Assembly: GCA_016928155.1 (NCBI GenBank)
Contig: JAFGLG010000009.1
Coordinates: 123,688-187,687 of the forward strand
Direction: 5' to 3'
Length of the DNA stretch: 64,000 nt
Origin: Candidatus Woesearchaeota archaeon
Lineage (GTDB): Archaea; Nanobdellota; Nanobdellia; Woesearchaeales; JAFGLG01
Shown here: positions 26,817-35,607 of the stretch, in pieces
Layout of the letters: the number at the start of each line of letters is the position of its first letter
Position numbering within the stretch: the first letter of the stretch is position 1
The notes under the pieces: generated by a model
Seen by the model: the letters and a program-made list of their open reading frames with translations, nothing else
What the model was told of the DNA's origin: nothing
Databases searched by the model: none
Made by a program: the position numbers and the translations under genes

Positions 26817-27032
26817 TTATTGGCTCTTAGAAGCAAGCTTGATATCCTCTGCTTTAACTGTCTTCCTGCCGCTGTGGCGGGCAAATTCCACGCTTGCTTT
26901 AGCAATCTTTGAAGCGAAGTCTTCAACAACTTCCTTTAAAACTTCTTTTGCCTTGTCAGAAACTCTCTCTGCACCGACGTTCTTCAATATGTGCTCCATA
27001 GCCGCTAAGGGTAATAATTTTTTTGATACCAT
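26817..27032 (-). CDS. Archaeal histone
   Basis: 71 residues, a single histone fold: [58 protein letters not shown]. The RKTVKAEDI segment carries the conserved DNA-contacting residues. Wraps DNA as dimers/oligomers. AGGAGGA sits just before ATG 27032. The remaining 200 bp up to the RIO gene holds the divergent promoters and no gene. Confidence 0.95.
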   Translation of the reverse strand: MVSKKLLPLAAMEHILKNVGAERVSDKAKEVLKEVVEDFASKIAKASVEFARHSGRKTVKAEDIKLASKSQ

Positions 27033-27232
27033 TTTAATCCTCCTAAATTTGCCTGTTTTTAAGCAAAAAAACCTAAAATCATTAATAAATGTTACTATTG
27101 CTCATGGTGCCTAATCGGCCCGGTCAGATTTAAATAGTGATTATCTCAATACATATCACTTAAGACAATCACTTAATACAGGAAGCATTTTACAGGAAGC
27201 ATACACGAGAGATCAACAGGTATCAAAAGACC

Positions 27233-27919
27233 ATGGGAAAAGAGAAATTCAAGACTTACGGGAATGTATTTGATGAATTCACAAACAGGAACCTGTTCAA
27301 GCTGCTCTCGCAGGGGCACTTCGAAGGCATGGAGAGCCCTGTAGCGACAGGGAAAGAGAGCAATGTCTTCACAGCAAAAAAAGGTGATGAAAAGGTCATA
27401 GTGAAGATATACCGCCTTGAGAACTGCGATTTCAACAAGATGTTCGATTACATCAAATATGACCTAAGATACCAGAACATAAAGAAACAGAAAAGGACTG
27501 TCATTTTCTCTTGGGCGCAACGAGAGTTCCGCAACCTGCACAAGGCACGGGAAGCTAATCTGGATGTGCCACTCCCCATAACGAGCATGCACAACATAAT
27601 CGTGATGAGCATGATAGGCGAACCTGCGCCGAAACTGAAAGACAGGGTGCCGAAGCAGGCAAAAAAATTCCTCAAACTGATCATCGAACAGATGAAGAGG
27701 CTGCACAGAGCAGGCCTGGTGCATGGAGACCTGTCTGAATTCAACATCCTGAACCACAATGAGAAGCCATATCTCATAGATTTCTCCCAGTCGACCACAA
27801 CAAAAAGCATCAATGCAGAAGAGCTTCTCGAAAGGGACTGCAAGAACATGACACGCTATTTCAAGAAGATCGGCGTCGAGATCGACTGGGAAAAGATAAA
27901 GGAAGAAGTGAAGAAATGA
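27233..27919 (+). CDS. rio1: RIO1-type serine protein kinase
   Basis: 228 residues. Nucleotide loop VATGKESNVFTAKKG, catalytic loop LVHGDLSEFNIL (~164-173) and metal loop LIDFSQST fit RIO1. The family works as ATPase/kinase in 40S-type small-subunit maturation. A TTTAAATAG box lies near 27128, about 100 bp before ATG, so there is a leader; it holds two direct copies of ACAGGAAGCAT (27178-27188, 27192-27202). Convergent with the dCMP deaminase gene. Confidence 0.92.
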   Translation: MGKEKFKTYGNVFDEFTNRNLFKLLSQGHFEGMESPVATGKESNVFTAKKGDEKVIVKIYRLENCDFNKMFDYIKYDLRYQNIKKQKRTVIFSWAQREFRNLHKAREANLDVPLPITSMHNIIVMSMIGEPAPKLKDRVPKQAKKFLKLIIEQMKRLHRAGLVHGDLSEFNILNHNEKPYLIDFSQSTTTKSINAEELLERDCKNMTRYFKKIGVEIDWEKIKEEVKK

Positions 27920-27933
27920 ATTAATTGACTTTT

Positions 27934-28458
27934 CTAAACATCCCTGTCCTTATACTCGAACAACTCCACGCCTGCTTCCCGGAGGATTGACTTAGACTGG
28001 TCATCCATGGCATAAGAGCCGCTGTAAAAAACCTTCACAACACCTGCATTGATCAGATGCTTTGCACAGTAGATGCAAGGGCACAGAGAAGTGTATAAAG
28101 TCGATCCCTTGACAGGCATCCCATTGTAAGCTGCCTGCAATATGGCGTTCTCCTCAGCATGGACACAGGTGCATTCGCCCAAGCCAGAACCGCTTGGCAC
28201 ATCAGGATTCGCACATCTCCTGCAGCCGCCTTCATCACAGTTCGTGGTGCCTCTGGGAGTCCCGTTATAACCTGTTGATATTATCATCTTATCCCTCACA
28301 AGGACTGCACCGACCTGCCTCCTGAGACAATTAGACCTTGTCGCAACAAGCTTTGCAATCTTTATAAAATACTCATCCCAAGTCGGCCTGACAAGCTTCT
28401 TCGTCTTATTCTCTGACAAATGCTCTTTCACACAAGCCTCTTTCCTGATAATCTCCAT
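27934..28458 (-). CDS. dCMP deaminase
   Basis: 174 residues. Zn-binding and catalytic motifs are C-V-HAEENAI (~99) and LCPCIYCAKHLI (~130); GYNGTPRGTTNCDEGGCRRC is the typical dCMP-deaminase insert. Converts dCMP to dUMP for thymidylate synthesis. Starts directly at the stop of the upstream nucleotide kinase, so the pair forms an operon; ThyX lies 6 kb away. Confidence 0.92.
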   Translation of the reverse strand: MEIIRKEACVKEHLSENKTKKLVRPTWDEYFIKIAKLVATRSNCLRRQVGAVLVRDKMIISTGYNGTPRGTTNCDEGGCRRCANPDVPSGSGLGECTCVHAEENAILQAAYNGMPVKGSTLYTSLCPCIYCAKHLINAGVVKVFYSGSYAMDDQSKSILREAGVELFEYKDRDV

Positions 28459-29028
28459 CTAATCCACCTTCTTCATCTTATTTATCTTATCCAATATACT
28501 ATCGAGCCTTATCCTGACATCACCCAATGCCTCGGTATTCTCAATCTCAAAGTCACGCAAGGCAAAGCAATTATCAAGCTGCTGAAAATTTGAGTTAGAT
28601 GTGTTCTCCTTAGCTTCCATGTCAAGCAGATCCTGAGGAGTCTTCAGATGCTCTGCACGCCCATTTGCCTTAAGACGCGCAAGCCTCACATCTGGGGGGG
28701 CAGAGACACCTATCAGAAAAAAATCCCTGCTCTTGCGGAGCTCCTCAATCTCTATCGGATTCCTTATAGAATCAATGGCAAAATCCTTACCTTCCTGCTG
28801 ACCCATAAAAGCAACGGCAAGCCTGCCCAGAACCCCGGGACCATGCTTCTCCCTCAGCTCATTCCCCTTATCAATAAGATTCTGGCGAGTCATATCCTTA
28901 CCCTGTTTCCTGAGCTCATCCCTCAAGATATCGGAAAGAGAGAAGAAAGCAAAACCATTCTGCTTAAGCATCCCGCCAACAGTGCTCTTCCCAGAGCCAT
29001 TCCTTCCAGTAAGACCTATTATCATCAT
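28459..29028 (-). CDS. P-loop nucleotide kinase (dephospho-CoA kinase/dNMP kinase-like)
   Basis: 189 residues. Walker A IGLTGRNGSGKSTV, FSLSDILRDEL, and RLKANGR lid-like region. The fold is that of the dephospho-CoA kinase/deoxynucleotide kinase group; location directly upstream of dCMP deaminase favours a deoxynucleoside monophosphate substrate. GGGGG precedes ATG 29028 and a TTTATATAA box lies about 27 bp before it. Ends in TAG. Confidence 0.75.
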   Translation of the reverse strand: MMIIGLTGRNGSGKSTVGGMLKQNGFAFFSLSDILRDELRKQGKDMTRQNLIDKGNELREKHGPGVLGRLAVAFMGQQEGKDFAIDSIRNPIEIEELRKSRDFFLIGVSAPPDVRLARLKANGRAEHLKTPQDLLDMEAKENTSNSNFQQLDNCFALRDFEIENTEALGDVRIRLDSILDKINKMKKVD

Positions 29029-29132
29029 AACCCCCTTTACAGACTTTTTGGCAGATTATATAAAATTTGTGAAAGGGCATCAGGCAATCCCCAAATTAAT
29101 TTCCATATGATAATATTTTTTGGAACCTAAAT

Positions 29133-29204
29133 CTATATAAACCAATCCTGAAAAATTCACTACATATAGTATTTCAATCTATTTATAGGCACTAGATGTT
29201 GTGT
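29133..29204 (+). promoter_or_regulatory. nrdR-nrdJ promoter with two NrdR boxes
   Basis: TATA box CTATATAAACC at 29133-29143. TCACTACATATAGTAT (29157-29172) and GCACTAGATGTTGTGT (29189-29204) each match the NrdR-box consensus ACACwATATATwGTGT at 13 of 16 positions, and the spacer is 16 bp, within the 15-16 bp known for paired boxes. They cover and follow the expected start site, so bound NrdR would block initiation. A further inverted repeat AACTAT/ATAGTT follows at 29210-29227. Confidence 0.8.
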
Positions 29205-29313
29205 TCTGCAACTATCGTGCAATAGTTAAACAGTTGAACAAGATAGTGTGATGAATGATGAAACAGCAAAAAACCACAACCACAGAACCACGTCTTCTCC
29301 ATGAAGGTCAAAA

Positions 29314-29757
29314 ATGAAATGCCCATACTGCAAGAACGAGGAAACAAAAGTCCTGGATTCCAGAGACACAGAAGGCAGCGTGACAAAGAGGAGAAGGGAA
29401 TGCCTCAGATGCCAAAAAAGATTCACCACATTCGAAAGGGTCGAAGACATAAATATCGTGATTGTCAAGAAAGACAGCAGAAGAGAGAAATTTGACATAG
29501 AAAAGCTCAAGAGAGGACTGCTGAAAGCGTGCGAGAAAAGACCTGTCCCCACAGAAAAGATCGATGAACTCGCAGAGCAGATAGAATCAGAGATAAGGAA
29601 ACTTGACACAAAAGAGGTCCAGAGCAAGAAAATAGGCGAAATAGCGATGAAGAAGCTCAAGAAGCTTGACAAGATCGCATATATCAGGTTTGCATCAGTA
29701 TATCGCGAGTTTGAGGATATCAGCTCATTCGAGAAAGAGCTCAAGATGCTGAAATAG
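29314..29757 (+). CDS. nrdR: Transcriptional repressor NrdR
   Basis: 147 residues. Zinc ribbon MKCPYCKNEETKVLDSRD ... CLRCQKRFTTFER and an ATP-cone (VKKDSRREKFDIEKLKRGL ... FASVYREFEDI). Senses dATP/ATP and represses ribonucleotide reductase genes. ATG 29314 is preceded by GAAGGTC. The ~150-nt leader contains a short frame at 29251-29304 (17 residues). Its own operon has NrdR boxes, implying autoregulation together with nrdJ, 32 bp downstream. Confidence 0.95.
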   Translation: MKCPYCKNEETKVLDSRDTEGSVTKRRRECLRCQKRFTTFERVEDINIVIVKKDSRREKFDIEKLKRGLLKACEKRPVPTEKIDELAEQIESEIRKLDTKEVQSKKIGEIAMKKLKKLDKIAYIRFASVYREFEDISSFEKELKMLK

Positions 29758-29789
29758 ACACAAAATCTGCGGGAAAAAGGAGGTATAAA

Positions 29790-32009
29790 ATGAAGACGTT
29801 GTCAATCGGGAAAATCAAGAAAAGGGACGGAAGGACAGTCGAATTCGATCCGGCCAGGATCTCCAAAGCGATATTCAAGGCGGCACAGTCTGTAGGCGGG
29901 CAGGATGAGAAGACTGCAAATGATCTTGCCGAAAAGGTCGTTGATGCACTTGAAGAAAAATTTGACAACAGGACAATACCGACAGTCGAGGAAGTCCAGG
30001 ACGCAGTAGAGAAAACACTAATAGAATCAGGGCATGCAAGGACAGCAAAAGCCTACATATTATACAGGGCAAAGAAATCAGAAGAGAGAGGGAGGCGCGC
30101 AATCCTCCTCGGCGGCATAGAGAAGGCAGACACGAACCTCAGCTTCACAGAGAACGCGCTCCATGTCCTTGAGAAAAGATACCTGCTGAAAGACGAAGAA
30201 GGCAACCTCAAAGAGACACCTGAAGAGCTTGTCAGGAGGGTCGCGAGGAATATCGCGACAGCAGACAAGAACTACGGGCAGGACCCAAAGCAGAGCGAAG
30301 AGAAATTCTACAGCATGATGGCAAACCTTGAATTCCTGCCAAACACACCCACACTCATGAATGCAGGGACAGAGATACAGCAACTGAGCGCGTGCTTCGT
30401 GCTACCTGTGGATGACTCCATGGAAGGCATATTCAAATCACTCACAGATGCAGCAATAATACACAAGAGCGGAGGAGGGACAGGATTCTCATTCTCAAAA
30501 CTTCGCCCGAAGAATGACCTTGTGAAAAGCACAGCAGGGGTCGCATCCGGGCCTGTAAGCTTCATGAAGATATTCGACGTATCCACAGAAGTCATAAAGC
30601 AAGGCGGAAAAAGGAGAGGGGCCAACATGGCAATACTCAGGGTGGACCACCCTGACATCATAGAATTCATCAACTGCAAAAACGACATGAAAAGCTACAC
30701 AAACTTCAACATATCAGTGGCTGCAACAGACAAATTCATGGAAGCGGTGATGAAAGACGACTACTATGACCTGCTCAACCCGAGGAACAGGGAACCGGTC
30801 GGAAGGTACAAGGCAAGGAACATCTTCAACATGATAGTCCAGAACGCCTGGAAAAACGGGGATCCCGGGATGATATTCTTAGATGAGATAAACAGGACCC
30901 ACCCAGCAAAGAACCTCGGAGAGATAGAGAGCACAAACCCCTGCGGCGAACAGCCCCTCCTCCCATACGAATCATGCAACCTGGGCTCGATAAACCTGCA
31001 AAGGTTCCTGACAGAAGACGGAAAAAACATAGAGTGGGAGAAGCTCGGAGAATGCGTTGACAGCTGCATCCACTTCCTGGACAATGTCATAGACATGAAC
31101 AAGCTTCCGGTAGAAGAGATCAATGCGGCAAACAAGAGAACAAGGAAGATAGGCCTTGGAGTGATGGGATTCGCAGACCTGCTCTACGAGCTCGGCATAC
31201 CATATGACTCAGATGAAGGGCTCAGGATGGCAGAGAAGCTCATGGGATTCGTGAAAGAAAGAAGCTACATGATGAGCCAGAAGCTTGCAGAGAAACGGGG
31301 GACATATGAAGCCTGGAAAGGAAGCGACCATGAAAAGGAGGGAAGGAAAATGAGGAACGCATGCTGCCTGACAATAGCACCTACAGGCACAATAGGCATG
31401 CTTGCTGAGTCATCAGGAGGATGCGAACCCAACTTCGCCATATCATACATAAAGTATGTGATGGACGGCACAGAACTCGTATACACAAACAAGATATTCG
31501 AGAGAATTATCAAAAAAAGAGGCCTCGACTCCCCTGAACTCATGAGGAAAATCGCAAAAGCAGGCACAATACAGGGATTCAAGGAGCTGCCGGAAGACAT
31601 GAGAAAAGTCTTTGTCACAGCGCAGGACATAACACCTGAATGGCACATAAGGATGCAGGCTGCATTCCAGAAACATGTGGATGCATCAATATCCAAGACA
31701 ATAAACTTCCCGAGCAATGCGACAATCGAGGATGTGGAGAAGAGCTATCTCCTGGCATACAGGCTCAAATGCAAGGGCATAACAATCTACAGGGACAAAA
31801 GCAGGGAGAATCAAGTCCTGAACATAGGCGAAGTCAACAAGAAATCCACAGAGATGGAGAAAGCATATGCAGAGAAGAAACAGCAAGAGGCCATGAGCAA
31901 AGCAGAACTCCTGGACAAAGGCATCTGCCCGGAATGCAATACCAAGCTGTCACGGGAAGAAGGATGCGCAAAATGCCACTCCTGCGGATTTTCGGTATGC
32001 TCTGTCTGA
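29790..32009 (+). CDS. nrdJ: Adenosylcobalamin-dependent (class II) ribonucleotide reductase
   Basis: 739 residues. An N-terminal ATP-cone (KRDGRTVEFDPARISKAI, residues ~10-95) is followed by the catalytic barrel with LEFLPNTPTLMNAG, SACFVLPVDDS, NPCGEQPLLPYESCNLGS (~381-398, active-site Cys, Glu and Cys) and LTIAPTGTIGMLA. The C-terminus ends in a zinc ribbon/redox Cys pair (CPECNTKL ... CAKCHSCGFSVCSV). Reduces ribonucleotides using adenosylcobalamin as radical source. GGAGG precedes ATG 29790. Next gene makes its cofactor. No intein. Confidence 0.95.
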   Translation: MKTLSIGKIKKRDGRTVEFDPARISKAIFKAAQSVGGQDEKTANDLAEKVVDALEEKFDNRTIPTVEEVQDAVEKTLIESGHARTAKAYILYRAKKSEERGRRAILLGGIEKADTNLSFTENALHVLEKRYLLKDEEGNLKETPEELVRRVARNIATADKNYGQDPKQSEEKFYSMMANLEFLPNTPTLMNAGTEIQQLSACFVLPVDDSMEGIFKSLTDAAIIHKSGGGTGFSFSKLRPKNDLVKSTAGVASGPVSFMKIFDVSTEVIKQGGKRRGANMAILRVDHPDIIEFINCKNDMKSYTNFNISVAATDKFMEAVMKDDYYDLLNPRNREPVGRYKARNIFNMIVQNAWKNGDPGMIFLDEINRTHPAKNLGEIESTNPCGEQPLLPYESCNLGSINLQRFLTEDGKNIEWEKLGECVDSCIHFLDNVIDMNKLPVEEINAANKRTRKIGLGVMGFADLLYELGIPYDSDEGLRMAEKLMGFVKERSYMMSQKLAEKRGTYEAWKGSDHEKEGRKMRNACCLTIAPTGTIGMLAESSGGCEPNFAISYIKYVMDGTELVYTNKIFERIIKKRGLDSPELMRKIAKAGTIQGFKELPEDMRKVFVTAQDITPEWHIRMQAAFQKHVDASISKTINFPSNATIEDVEKSYLLAYRLKCKGITIYRDKSRENQVLNIGEVNKKSTEMEKAYAEKKQQEAMSKAELLDKGICPECNTKLSREEGCAKCHSCGFSVCSV

Positions 32010-32028
32010 TCAGCCAGGTCTGACCAAG

Positions 32029-32649
32029 ATGTACAAGAAAAAACTCGGGCTTGTGCATGTATACACAGGCAATGGAAAAGGGAAGACGACAATGGCGATG
32101 GGCATAGCACTGCGCTCAGCAGGCCAGAACCTCAATGTCCATGTGATCCAATTCCTGAAAGGAGGCTATTATACAGGAGAGTTCCTCGCCATATCAAACT
32201 ATATACCACAGATAACATTCGAGCAGTACGGAAAACCATGCATAAAAGAGAAGAAACAGCTGAAACTCGGCGGGTTCGAAGGCATACCCAAAGTGGAGTT
32301 CTACAGGGAAGATGTCGAATGCGGAGAATGCAGGTGGTGCTTCCTGCAGGATGAGGAGGAGAAAAGACTCGCACTGAAAGCATTTGAAAGGGCGAAAGAA
32401 GTGATAAAGGACCCGAACAAGAATGTAGTGATACTGGATGAGATAATAGTCTGCCTTGCGAGGAACATATTCACATCAGAAGAACTGCTCAATCTCATAA
32501 AAAGCAAGCATGAACACTGTGAACTCGTGCTGACAGGCAGATATGCACCAAAAGAGATCATAGAGCAGGCTGACCTGGCGTCAGAGATGAAACTGCTGAA
32601 GCATCCATTCATGAAGGGTATACCTGCAAGGAAAGGGATAGAATACTGA
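32029..32649 (+). CDS. cobO: Cob(I)alamin adenosyltransferase (CobO/BtuR type)
   Basis: 206 residues. P-loop YTGNGKGKTTMAMGIALR (~residues 12-30), VIQFLKGGYYTGE and VILDEI fit the CobA/CobO/BtuR family, which transfers adenosyl from ATP to cob(I)alamin. It lies 19 bp after nrdJ, directly supplying adenosylcobalamin to the class II reductase. A Cys cluster (CGECRWC) in the middle is unusual for the family and may bind metal or be structural. Confidence 0.9.
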   Translation: MYKKKLGLVHVYTGNGKGKTTMAMGIALRSAGQNLNVHVIQFLKGGYYTGEFLAISNYIPQITFEQYGKPCIKEKKQLKLGGFEGIPKVEFYREDVECGECRWCFLQDEEEKRLALKAFERAKEVIKDPNKNVVILDEIIVCLARNIFTSEELLNLIKSKHEHCELVLTGRYAPKEIIEQADLASEMKLLKHPFMKGIPARKGIEY

Positions 32650-32672
32650 ATGGACGCAAGAAGACACAGACC

Positions 32673-33731
32673 CTAATTCTTCAGCAGACCATCGAAAAGC
32701 CTGCTTATCCGAGCATCATAATCAGCGACTGCAAAAAAAGCCCCCACAGCCAGATCATACCGGCTCTGAGAAGAAAAAATCTTATCAGACAGAAGATAAT
32801 GATGCAACTCTGCAGAAAGCACGACAGCCCTCCTGTGATTTGAAGCAGCAGACCTTATCATGGCCACTGTGCCAACATCCACCAATTTCTGCGCCTCGCT
32901 GCGACTGCTGACACAGTAAGGCATCACATGGGGGAGGTCAGCGCAGAGCATATCCACAACCTCACCATGAGAACCCATAAGAGAAAGCAAGACAGACGGA
33001 TGGAGCCTGACAAGGCCTTGAGACACATCACCAAGACCAAACAGAGACCTTAAATCAACAGCCCGCCCCCCTTCCAGACAACCCTGGCCATCACTGTCAA
33101 TGAGCTTGACACTGTTCCTCTTCAGGTCATCTACATGCTCTGGGGAAACAGAAGATGAATTCAGCGAAAAGATGACAGAAGATACAGGAACATCCCCGCC
33201 TGCCACAGGCTGCGATTCAATATATCTGGCGATACACCTATCATATCCTGATGTCGACTTGAAAACTGCAGAAGCCATAAGAAGCCTGTCATCAAGACTC
33301 AGGGATGCAACACCTGTCTTATACTTGCCCTTCTCAAGCATCATCAGCAAAGGACCATACTGCCCCGGGTCAGCAACAGAAGCACATGAACCGAACATCT
33401 TCCCTGACAGGCGCAACAAGGCATGCGGGTATATGCTGATGTCCTGAAGAGAACCTGGATGACCCGGCAGATCAGCAACAACGAGATCAAAACCACCATC
33501 ATAAAGCCTGGATATCATCCCATAGAGATCTGAATGGATAACCCCCGGCCTGAGATCCTGAGAGCTGAAAAAGGATGCATCCCTATCCTTAAAATAGGCT
33601 GAATTTGAGTCAGAAGCATAAACCTTCAAATCAGGATTAAGAGAAAACAGCGCGGAACTGAAATCAGCCAAGCCGCGAGTATCATTCATGCAGACCAATA
33701 CATTCCTGACAGGCACAAAATCCATGTTCAT
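32673..33731 (-). CDS. Degenerate tandem PurH (IMP cyclohydrolase/MGS-domain)-like protein
   Basis: 352 residues. Residues ~1-180 follow the IMP-cyclohydrolase domain of PurH: VRNVLVCMNDTRGLADFSSAL (compare S-V-S-D-K-T-G), DLVVADLPGHP (compare DLVVVNLYPF), DISIYPHALLRLSGK, then AVFKSTSGYDRCIARYI. Residues ~185-350 repeat the same order: SSVIFSLNSSSVSPEHVDDL, VRLHPSVLLSLMG, DMLCADLPHVMPY, VAMIRSAASNHRRAVVLSA, FAVADYDARISRLF. The AICAR transformylase domain is absent and the S-T-G-G-T motif is lost, so activity may be lost or changed. Overlaps (ATGA) a 47-residue ORF upstream. Confidence 0.6.
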   Translation of the reverse strand: MNMDFVPVRNVLVCMNDTRGLADFSSALFSLNPDLKVYASDSNSAYFKDRDASFFSSQDLRPGVIHSDLYGMISRLYDGGFDLVVADLPGHPGSLQDISIYPHALLRLSGKMFGSCASVADPGQYGPLLMMLEKGKYKTGVASLSLDDRLLMASAVFKSTSGYDRCIARYIESQPVAGGDVPVSSVIFSLNSSSVSPEHVDDLKRNSVKLIDSDGQGCLEGGRAVDLRSLFGLGDVSQGLVRLHPSVLLSLMGSHGEVVDMLCADLPHVMPYCVSSRSEAQKLVDVGTVAMIRSAASNHRRAVVLSAELHHYLLSDKIFSSQSRYDLAVGAFFAVADYDARISRLFDGLLKN

Positions 33732-33871
33732 ACCCCCAAATAAAAAGAGGGGAGGGCAATATTTGGAGAGGCGACAAAGCCAAGGTCACAGACTGAGGAG
33801 GAAACAAGCTTCGCAATGCTCAATACTGACATACCCCCAAAAGGGATCATATTACCAACACTAAAATGCAT
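33728..33871 (-). CDS. Possible 47-residue protein coupled to the PurH-like gene
   Basis: A short frame starting MHFSVGNMIPFGGMSVLSIA and ending FYLGV stops in TGA overlapping ATG 33731 (ATGA), as between real operon neighbours here. A GTGAG motif lies about nine bases before its ATG, and a TTTTTATACTG box lies about 45 bp upstream. It may be a small membrane-associated protein or a leader; nothing similar is known to me. Confidence 0.35.
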   Translation of the reverse strand: MHFSVGNMIPFGGMSVLSIAKLVSSSVCDLGFVASPNIALPSFYLGV

Positions 33872-33987
33872 AATGCTCACAACCCACCCCCCAAGACAAA
33901 AGTGGGATGATTTGCAGTATAAAAAACTTTACCATGCAAACCATATAAATTTAAAACAAGAACTTATAGTAACATATTAGTGAAGAA

Positions 33988-35607
33988 TCATCTCTGGTCC
34001 TGGGCAAGCCTGACCTCTTTGCCATACTTCCTCTTAGCCTCTTCCAAAACCTTTTCTGTCTGAAGCTCAGCACCGATCCTCTCAAGAGCATAATCCTTCT
34101 TATCGACACGCAGATATTTCGCCAACAAAGGGAACCTCTTCTCGATCTCCTCATGGCATCTAATGGCAATGCGCCTGTATGAAATATGACCCTGCTGAGA
34201 AGACCTTATCCTGATGAAATGCTCAAGCTCTCTCAAGTTCCATGTAAAAAGAACCCTCTTCCTGAAAGCAAAAGGAACAACATACTGGGCCTCGTGAGGA
34301 TGCTTCTCCCTGATCCTCCCAAAAAGGGATCTGGACCTCTCCATCAGATCCCTGAAACGCCCCTCCTCCCCGATCTCAGAAATCTCTGACGGGACATCAT
34401 AACCAAGGTCAGCATTGAATAACTGGCTTGTCTGAGTGCACATCCTGTGACGCTGGATGTCCCTGAAAGCACCGTAATCGACCACGATATCCATAGTAAA
34501 ATAAGCATGCTCAAGAGCCCTCAAGGGATAATCAAAGAACTGCATCCTGGACATGTATTCGTCTAAAATCCTCTCTTTTGCAGCCTGATCAAGCTTATCA
34601 ACATACTTCCTTATCTGACGATAAGAAAGATTAGTGTATTCATACAAGATCGCGGTTATTATCCTCATGTCTGGATCAGGATCGCACCCGACAATATCAA
34701 CATCAGACCCGACAACAGGACTCGTGCCTTCAAAAATATCATCAGACAAGGACATCATTGACCTGTTTGTCTCATCGATATACTTGTTGAAGAGAGCAAA
34801 CTCCAGAAGAGTGGGACATATCTTCCTGCCTTCCTCAAGCATCCTCCTGCCTATATCCCTTATCTCAGACAAGGGATGAGAAAGAAATTTTGTTATCGCC
34901 CTTGAAGCCACACGGGCATTGAAGCTCATACCCAGCATGCTATAAGAAGAAGCCGGCAGGATGTACCGCAGGATATCACAGACCTTTGCCTTGACAGAAG
35001 CCTCATAAGGCCTGTCCTTCATATCATCAGGCTTGGGATTCTTCCTCTTGATATGCTCAGTCATGACCGGTATCAATTCCTGATAGAAAGCAAACAGAGA
35101 CCCCATCAAATCCAAAAAATCCTGCCTAAACTCAGAATCCATGATGACCGGATCCTTGTAGAAATGATTGAAATCAAAGATCTGATACCTTGAAGATTTC
35201 TCAGTATACCGGCCAAGCCTGTTATCCTCAAGCACCTTAGTCGCTATGATAGAGACATTCTCGACCGCAAACTTCAGGTCAGCGTGCTCAGCAACAGAGC
35301 TATGACCATAACCGACAACCCATTTATCATGGAACTTCTGCGCCTTCTCTTTCGCCCCTTCAATACCTTTTGCATCATCAGAGTAAATGTCCTTGACCTC
35401 GTGCACATCAAGGTCCCCTGAACCTATCAAATTTATCAGATTCCTCCTGAAAGAAAGAGGGCTCCTTGAGACATAAGCAAAGAGAACAGCAATGACCTCT
35501 TCAGGCAGGTTCTTGATGCAATAAATATCCTTATCAATATTAGTGACGTGCTTGGACAGAAGGGACTTCTCCTCTCCAGAGAAGGTCTCTGCATTAGAAG
35601 GGATCAT
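33988..35607 (-). CDS. thyX: FAD-dependent thymidylate synthase ThyX, two-domain form
   Basis: 539 residues, about twice the usual ThyX length. The first half has [18 protein letters not shown] and [13 protein letters not shown] (~128-142), the second [20 protein letters not shown] and [14 protein letters not shown] (~382). Together they supply the split RHR...S...SSRY signature, so the protein is probably a fused pair of ThyX folds that share active sites. Converts dUMP to dTMP with methylene-folate, NADPH and FAD. Starts inside the glyA stop (ATGA), so folate donor and user are co-translated. Confidence 0.85.
   Translation of the reverse strand: MIPSNAETFSGEEKSLLSKHVTNIDKDIYCIKNLPEEVIAVLFAYVSRSPLSFRRNLINLIGSGDLDVHEVKDIYSDDAKGIEGAKEKAQKFHDKWVVGYGHSSVAEHADLKFAVENVSIIATKVLEDNRLGRYTEKSSRYQIFDFNHFYKDPVIMDSEFRQDFLDLMGSLFAFYQELIPVMTEHIKRKNPKPDDMKDRPYEASVKAKVCDILRYILPASSYSMLGMSFNARVASRAITKFLSHPLSEIRDIGRRMLEEGRKICPTLLEFALFNKYIDETNRSMMSLSDDIFEGTSPVVGSDVDIVGCDPDPDMRIITAILYEYTNLSYRQIRKYVDKLDQAAKERILDEYMSRMQFFDYPLRALEHAYFTMDIVVDYGAFRDIQRHRMCTQTSQLFNADLGYDVPSEISEIGEEGRFRDLMERSRSLFGRIREKHPHEAQYVVPFAFRKRVLFTWNLRELEHFIRIRSSQQGHISYRRIAIRCHEEIEKRFPLLAKYLRVDKKDYALERIGAELQTEKVLEEAKRKYGKEVRLAQDQR

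Noticed and set aside
29790..32009. Possible intein in NrdJ (also checked in MCM and DP2)
   Set aside because: All active-site motifs are continuous and lengths are normal; no splicing motifs seen.
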